64,000 nt of DNA, taken from the NCBI RefSeq assembly GCF_022489065.1, contig NZ_JAKVTW010000019.1, positions 32,283 to 96,282 of the forward strand, in the 5' to 3' direction. Made by a program: the position numbers and the translations under genes. The DNA comes from Vreelandella neptunia (lineage in GTDB: Bacteria > Pseudomonadota > Gammaproteobacteria > Pseudomonadales > Halomonadaceae). This document shows, piece after piece, positions 60,161-64,000 of this stretch. The notes under the pieces were generated by a model that saw only the letters and a program-made list of their open reading frames with translations, did no database searches and had not been told where the DNA came from. Position 1 is the stretch's first letter, and the number at the start of each line of letters is the position of its first letter.

Positions 60161-61474
60161 CTAGGCCACCAGTAGACTGACGCCTGCGATCGCCCCCAGC
60201 GAAAGCAGGCTCATCACCGCCGCATACAGCAGGTTATTCTTCATAATGCGATAACCGCTTACCCCGTAGCGCCCCTGCAGTGACAGGTTGATCCCCGAAA
60301 GCGGCCCCACGCTAGTGCCTACCGCCCATGAGCTTAAGGCCACAAACGCAAACAGCGTCTGCTCCCCGTTTTGCAGGTTAAGTATCGATGCCAACACCGA
60401 CACGCCAATAATCGGGTGTAGGCCCGCTAACGCGCTTAGCGTAATGGCTGCAAAACTAATCATCGCCTGGGTTGTGCCAAAGCGGGTGAACAGCGTCCAG
60501 TCGCTGCCTGCCGCTGCCGTGACCAGCGTCGAAAGGCCAATCGTCAAAAGGCCTGCGGCTAAAAACAGCGAAATCTCCCCGCGCATGGCGGGTAAGCGCG
60601 TCGTGGTGTGTTGACCAATCCGCCGTAGGGTAAAGCGTGGCCCGCGGTGCAAATTGCTCAGCACGGCAACGCTAGGCAGTAGAAAGGTGATAATGCTGAC
60701 AATGGTCAGGGTAGGGGTGAGCACAAAGTGAAATAGCATCACCAGCGCGGCCATACCCACCGGCATCAACAGGCTGCGTGGCGCCAGTGAGTAGCCATCC
60801 ACCTCGCTAAGATCAAACCGGCGACGCAACTCTAGCGTGGTCAACAGACCCGACAGCATCGCAATGGGAAAGCCCACCACGGCGATTTGTGCATACTCAA
60901 CCTCAGGCACCAGTGCGATCACGACGCCCATGGAAGCAAAGAACGGCGACCATAGCGCCGCGCTGGAAAGCCCGCGGTTAAGCGCTAACAGTTGCGGCGT
61001 GGTCAGCGGCCCCCGCCGGGCCAGCTTGTCGCCCACCATAAACACGGTGGAGAGATTTAAAATCGTGCCCAGGAAGTGAACCCCCAACCAGGTACTCATT
61101 ACGCCGCTAGCACCGGTAACACGCTTACCCGACGCGCCCTTAGTACCTTGCTTACCAATCAGCGAAATAAAGCTAACGCCCACTAGCATCGCCGCCACAA
61201 AAGCATTGCCCTGTAACATCGCAGGCCAATCCACCTCAGCGCCATACACAAACCGCGCCACCAAAAGCATGCCCACACCCAGTGCAATCAGCACGCCCGC
61301 CTGAATGCGCGAACGTTTAGGAATATCCCGCCACAGCAACACAACCGCCGCCCACAGCAAATAGCTCACCGTATGTGCAGTGCTCAACCAGCCGGTGAAA
61401 CCAATAATTTGCGCGATCAAACCAAGCAGAATCAGCACGCCCGCCAAGCGCTGCCGAGGAGTCGTCTCTTGCAT
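60161..61474 (-). CDS. Polytopic inner-membrane protein, transporter-like, family not recognised
   Basis: The 437-aa protein is almost entirely hydrophobic, with roughly 11-12 membrane segments. It has an internal pattern of Gly/Ser-rich breaks (GVHFLGTILNLSTVFMVGDK, SWAVGTSVGPLSGINLSLQG) reminiscent of ion- or dicarboxylate-transporter re-entrant loops. There is no signal peptide beyond the first helix. AAGGG lies 7 nt before ATG 61474. I do not recognise the family and give no substrate. It is the last ordinary chromosomal gene before the repeat-rich, AT-rich end of the window. Confidence 0.7.
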   Translation of the reverse strand: MQETTPRQRLAGVLILLGLIAQIIGFTGWLSTAHTVSYLLWAAVVLLWRDIPKRSRIQAGVLIALGVGMLLVARFVYGAEVDWPAMLQGNAFVAAMLVGVSFISLIGKQGTKGASGKRVTGASGVMSTWLGVHFLGTILNLSTVFMVGDKLARRGPLTTPQLLALNRGLSSAALWSPFFASMGVVIALVPEVEYAQIAVVGFPIAMLSGLLTTLELRRRFDLSEVDGYSLAPRSLLMPVGMAALVMLFHFVLTPTLTIVSIITFLLPSVAVLSNLHRGPRFTLRRIGQHTTTRLPAMRGEISLFLAAGLLTIGLSTLVTAAAGSDWTLFTRFGTTQAMISFAAITLSALAGLHPIIGVSVLASILNLQNGEQTLFAFVALSSWAVGTSVGPLSGINLSLQGRYGVSGYRIMKNNLLYAAVMSLLSLGAIAGVSLLVA

Positions 61475-61561
61475 GCCAAACCCTTAATAGTGAATTAGCA
61501 GGCTAATCGGATTTGCAAAGGAAGGCCAGCAGTAAGCTAAGAGTTAGGGGAGGGGCTTTAT

Positions 61562-61595
61562 GTAGCGCCTAGTAAAGAGCGAAGCAGCAGTGCCC
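61562..61595 (+). repeat. Degenerate copy of the REP-like repeat
   Basis: GTAGCGC...GTAA..GAGCGAAGC resembles the two fuller copies downstream but is shorter and lacks the GCATCGC hairpin. It runs into a separate small stem, AGTGCC/GGCACT (61589-61607). Confidence 0.45.
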
Positions 61596-61618
61596 TTGGT
61601 TGGCACTAATTCATGCAT

Positions 61619-61700
61619 AGCCACATTTCGTAGCGCGTGGTAACGAATCTGCGAGGAACGAGCAAATGAGGCACCCGCGGGAGCATCGCGAAGCGATGCC
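61619..61700 (+). repeat. REP-like intergenic repeat, copy 1
   Basis: It starts AGCCACATTTCGTAGCGCG and ends in the hairpin GCATCGC-GAA-GCGATGC. It is nearly identical in order to copy 2 but carries about 14 extra bases in the middle. Confidence 0.75.
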
Positions 61701-61776
61701 AAGCCAACGCCACCAAACCCGCTAAACAACACACATCAATGACACCGATAAATAACGATTACATTGAACCCAATGC

Positions 61777-61844
61777 AGCCACATCCCGTAGCGCGTGGTA
61801 ACGAGCGAAGCGCGGCACCCGCGGAAGCATCGCGCAGCGATGCC
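61777..61844 (+). repeat. REP-like intergenic repeat, copy 2
   Basis: This is the same element in the same orientation, 68 bp long: AGCCACATCCCGTAGCGCG through the hairpin GCATCGC-GCA-GCGATGC. The loop change (GAA to GCA) keeps the stem intact, which suggests the stem is selected. Confidence 0.75.
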
Positions 61845-62032
61845 CGGACAAAAGCCAAGTAAATTATTCAACTTAAATACAACGTATTTTCTCACCAAGG
61901 TACGTGACCTAAGCCAGATTTATGAATAAAGTATGATTAATAAGATAAATACGGTCACAAGCGGAGCGTTTTAACGCAGCCCAGATGCACCGAGGCGGTA
62001 GCGTGGCTAAAGGAGGAATAATTGCATAGTAA

Positions 62033-62259
62033 CTAAGCTATAGCATCAATACGCTGGGCGTTAACTGCCACATTCCGTTCAGTGGCGAGGTAGCCCAGAA
62101 AACGTACTACTTCAGCTGCCCCCATCTCTCTGGGGTTGCGGCAATTATTGTATCGAATGAAAAAACGTATCCAGTAAATATATGTTTTCTCGTTCCGATG
62201 CTCATCCCACGAACGCGGATTGAGGTGCGAACCTCATTAAGTAAAGGGCTGCTAGCCAT
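62033..62259 (-). pseudogene. intI: Integron integrase (intI) remnant, frameshifted and truncated
   Basis: Two minus-strand frames together encode the N-terminal core-binding domain of an integron-type tyrosine recombinase. From ATG 62259 the first frame reads MASSPLLNEVRTSIRVRGMSI. Then a one-base deletion near 62201 moves the frame to RNEKTYIYWIRFFIRYNN, CRNPREMGAAEVVRFLG and YLATERNVAVNAQ, after which the similarity stops and a TAG follows at 62033-62035. This matches the IntI pattern (R.LS.RTEKTY..WI..FI.....HP..MG..EV..FL..LA..R.VA..TQ). The catalytic R-H-R-Y domain is missing, so it cannot recombine DNA. Its direction, away from the genes at 62.6-64 kb, is that of a real intI relative to its cassettes. 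Confidence 0.8.
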
Positions 62260-62456
62260 TTGGGGAAATCCTCAATTAACTGTATTTAAAAAAGTATAAT
62301 TGGGCATCTACAATCTGCAATGCGTGCTTTTCTGTCTCCCTGACATGGGTGGGTGCTCAATTTTCTGTGTACTGTTTTATAAAACATAAAAATAACAAGT
62401 GGTTGATGAATTTCTTTGTGTTTATATGCAATTTGTAAAGATGACTTAAAATGATA

Positions 62457-62469
62457 ACGCGCATGCGCA
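62457..62469 (+). repeat. 13-bp palindrome-containing repeat, copy 1
   Basis: ACGCGCATGCGCA contains the perfect palindrome GCGCATGCGC. An identical 13-mer occurs 104 bp downstream, in otherwise AT-rich DNA. Confidence 0.7.
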
Positions 62470-62560
62470 TTTTCCTAGCGAGATCAAGCATGAAAGTTAT
62501 TAATTTTTTAATTTTATCAATGTTTTATAGGTTTTTGGTGAGGCTTGGCTTTCCAGAAAA

Positions 62561-62573
62561 ACGCGCATGCGCA
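62561..62573 (+). repeat. 13-bp palindrome-containing repeat, copy 2
   Basis: This is an identical copy of ACGCGCATGCGCA, ending 25 bp before the DUF2806 start codon, where a repressor or activator could act on that gene. Confidence 0.7.
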
Positions 62574-62598
62574 CTAATAAACTGTTCGGTGTCAAAAT

Positions 62599-63480
62599 AT
62601 GTCAGAAGATAAATCAGTTTCCATAGTAAATCTCGGCAAATTATCAAAGCCAGCAGACACTTTGATAAAGAAGGTTTCATCCGCAGTGGGTGGCTTATTC
62701 GAGCCATGGCAAATTACAAGAGTAGCTAAGGCAGAGGCAGAAGCTGGGTTAATTAAGGCAAAAGCGGAAATCGAAATTACAGACCTTCATCGCCGCGCAA
62801 TGCATCGCTTCGTCGAAGAAGAAGCCCAGCGACAAGACAACATGGAAAAGATCACGGAGCAAGCTATACCACTGCTCGACGACAAATCTAATCCAGACAA
62901 TATCGAAAATGATTGGATTACCAACTTTTATGACAAATCGAGAATAGTATCGGATGCAGAGATGCAGACCATTTGGTCTAGTGTTCTAGCTGGCGAAGCT
63001 AACTCACCTGGCACGTACTCAAAGCGTACTGTGAACTTTCTGGGTGATCTAGACAAAAGAGATGCCGAGATATTTCAGTCATTATGCAGACTTGGATGGA
63101 TCATTGGTGGCTTCACTCCGCTAGTGTTCGATCCAAGCGACAAAATCTACAACGATATAGGAATTAATTTTGGCGCATTAACTCATCTCGATAGCATTGG
63201 GTTAATCCAGTTTAATAGCGTAACTGGATTTCAAAGAATAAAGCTCCCAAAAGAATTTGTTGTAACGTACTGTGGAAGACCTCTTAAGTTGGTAATGCAA
63301 AAGAGTTCGGACAATCAAATTTCCATTGGCAATGTTATTTTGACACAGATAGGTCGGGAGCTTGCTAATGTCGTCAGAGCACCGGGTCTTGATGGCTTTG
63401 AGGATTACGTTAAGGAGAAATGGTCTGCACATATACCAAAGCCAGACAACACCGAACAAGGCAGTGCAGGTGACGCTTAA
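62599..63480 (+). CDS. DUF2806-family protein, cassette-like
   Basis: This 293-aa protein resembles the DUF2806/TIGR03899 group, whose function is unknown. The N-terminal part is amphipathic with an Ala/Glu/Lys-rich helix (AKAEAEAGLIKAKAEIEIT), followed by HRRAMHRFVEEEAQRQDNME and a conserved-looking core DDKSNPDNIENDWITNFYD and MQTIWSSVLAGEANSPGTYS. No signal peptide or membrane helix is seen. Translation starts at ATG 62599 without a good Shine-Dalgarno. Base use is AT-rich compared with the chromosome. The TAA lies in the loop of an attC-like hairpin, as in integron gene cassettes. Family assignment is from memory of the motif pattern. Confidence 0.75.
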   Translation: MSEDKSVSIVNLGKLSKPADTLIKKVSSAVGGLFEPWQITRVAKAEAEAGLIKAKAEIEITDLHRRAMHRFVEEEAQRQDNMEKITEQAIPLLDDKSNPDNIENDWITNFYDKSRIVSDAEMQTIWSSVLAGEANSPGTYSKRTVNFLGDLDKRDAEIFQSLCRLGWIIGGFTPLVFDPSDKIYNDIGINFGALTHLDSIGLIQFNSVTGFQRIKLPKEFVVTYCGRPLKLVMQKSSDNQISIGNVILTQIGRELANVVRAPGLDGFEDYVKEKWSAHIPKPDNTEQGSAGDA

Positions 63481-63507
63481 AAGCGCACCTGACTTTGAGC
63501 GTTAGGC
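63451..63507 (+). other. Candidate attC recombination site
   Basis: A 57-nt symmetric fold ends in the canonical R' core GTTAGGC (63501-63507). The opposite end ACCGAAC (63451-63457) complements it at 5 of 7 positions. Nine unpaired bases on each side lead to an inner stem, CAGGTG-a-CGC (63467-63476) with GCGCACCTG (63483-63491), which has one bulged base like the extrahelical base of attC, and a 6-nt loop holding the DUF2806 stop codon. The length is at the short end of known attC sites. The weak R'' half makes this a candidate, not a proof. Confidence 0.5.
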
Positions 63508-63540
63508 TTTAAGAACATCACATACAACTGGAGGTAAACT

Positions 63541-63783
63541 ATGAATCCAATTAGATACTCAGGAGTTATTGCTTTTATAGATTGGATTAGTCGACGCCAC
63601 CCTGAAATTCGATCTCTGAAAGATACTACTGAAGAAGAATTCTTAGGCTTGGCAACCGAATATGAGGCTTCAAAAGGAATGATGATTGAACCACATCATA
63701 AAGTTTATATGGAGTGGAGAAGCACCCATTGGTACTTTAGTCGTGCAGATTCAGATCAAGAAGCTTTAGAAAAGCTTCGTTAG
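63541..63783 (+). CDS. Small protein of unknown function, cassette-like
   Basis: This 80-aa protein starts at ATG 63541 with a good GGAGG and lies 33 nt after the GTTAGGC core, the usual leader length of an integron cassette. The sequence is hydrophilic with many aromatic residues (MEWRSTHWYFSRADSD) and no signal or membrane segment. I recognise no family. It ends 4 nt before the next start codon, so the two could form a two-gene cassette such as a toxin-antitoxin or immunity pair. Nothing in the sequence proves that. Confidence 0.65.
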   Translation: MNPIRYSGVIAFIDWISRRHPEIRSLKDTTEEEFLGLATEYEASKGMMIEPHHKVYMEWRSTHWYFSRADSDQEALEKLR

Positions 63784-63787
63784 CAAC

Positions 63788-64000
63788 ATGAGCGATAAAG
63801 GAAAGATACCAGAAACACCAACTTTTGAGGAGCTGTCAGAAGCCGGTGTAAAAGTGCGCCCTGGATCTGAGCCAGCTAGTCGTGGCTACGATCTGTTGGA
63901 GCGATATCGAAGTATCCCAAATCACGCTATGTTTTTATACACAAGCGAGGACGAATTACTAGATACGTATATCAAGAATCACTGGGCAGCTTTAGATGGT
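63788..64000 (+). CDS. Unknown protein, 3' end outside window
   Basis: An open frame from ATG 63788 runs to the window edge (71 codons seen): MSDKGKIPETPTFEELSEAG, then a Tyr/Arg-rich part (GYDLLERYRSIPNHAMFLY) and TSEDELLDTYIKNHW. There is no recognised domain so far. It is probably translated together with the 80-aa gene just upstream, since only GCAAC separates stop and start and its own Shine-Dalgarno is poor. Confidence 0.55.
   Translation, partial: MSDKGKIPETPTFEELSEAGVKVRPGSEPASRGYDLLERYRSIPNHAMFLYTSEDELLDTYIKNHWAALDG

Larger units (their letters stand above)
61845..62598. other. AT-rich 754-bp region: integrase remnant and cassette-array leader
   Basis: Apart from the intI pseudogene (62033-62259) and the duplicated 13-mer, there is no intact gene here. 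Small features include a GCGTT/AACGC stem near 61968-61980. Base composition drops clearly compared with the chromosome to the left. No canonical GTTRRRY attI core was found by eye between the integrase remnant and the first downstream gene. Confidence 0.5.

Noticed and set aside
61544..61732. 62-codon minus-strand open frame across the REP-like repeat
   Set aside because: It is made of repeat sequence, has no ribosome-binding site, and the second repeat copy does not keep the same frame.
62234..62598. Canonical attI site between the intI remnant and the first cassette-like gene
   Set aside because: I searched by eye for GTTRRRY on the plus strand and found none (GTTATTA and GTTGATG do not fit), so no attI is claimed.

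Overview
The window looks like a chromosomal segment of a halophilic gammaproteobacterium, most likely Halomonas or a close relative (Oceanospirillales). The reasons are a complete Na+-pumping NADH:quinone oxidoreductase operon (nqrABCDEF with nqrM), gene neighbourhoods shared with Pseudomonas (mpl-ubiX; proA-nadD-rsfS-rlmH-mrdA-rodA-mltB-rlpA-dacA-ybeD-lipB/lipA; topA; mfd-gap-nqr-sthA; leuS-lptE-holA), acidic periplasmic proteins and a GC content that appears to be in the mid-50s. No rRNA, tRNA, CRISPR array or intact insertion sequence was seen.

Layout. 0-1.7 kb: the end of a REC-GGDEF response regulator, then an OmpW-type porin. 1.7-10 kb: seven minus-strand genes forming a dipeptide uptake and use unit, dppABCDF followed by a LysR regulator and an Xaa-Pro dipeptidase. 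10-17.5 kb: a small periplasmic protein, a glutaredoxin-like protein, mpl-ubiX-lysE, a DedA-PAP2 fusion, and two overlapping membrane proteins with decayed GGDEF domains. 17.7-29.5 kb: the cell-elongation and lipoate cluster. 30-38.8 kb: a DUF3141 alpha/beta-hydrolase with a long Lys/Ala/Pro tail, topA, and a Braun-type lipoprotein flanked by two L,D-transpeptidases. 39-52.3 kb: mfd, gap, nqrA-F, nqrM and sthA, covering repair, glycolysis and NAD(P)H redox. 52.4-61.5 kb: an AT-rich diguanylate cyclase, a C39-like peptidase/small-membrane-protein pair, holA-lptE-leuS, a zinc-ribbon protein and an unassigned transporter-like protein.

61.5-64 kb is a different kind of DNA: AT-rich, with REP-like repeats, a frameshifted and truncated remnant of an integron integrase (intI) on the minus strand, two copies of a 13-bp palindrome-containing repeat, and cassette-like genes pointing away from intI. 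The first of these (DUF2806) ends inside a 57-nt attC-like fold that finishes in GTTAGGC. I read this as the edge of a relic chromosomal integron whose array continues past the window. It is the most interesting part of the window.

How the genes work together: most of the window is envelope growth (PBP2-RodA, MltB, RlpA, DacA, Mpl, Lpp with L,D-transpeptidases, LptE, OmpW, a possible undecaprenyl-phosphate recycling fusion) and energy or redox metabolism (Nqr, SthA, Gap, lipoate synthesis). Several c-di-GMP-type proteins are scattered through it: two with intact GGEEF motifs and two with degenerate ones.
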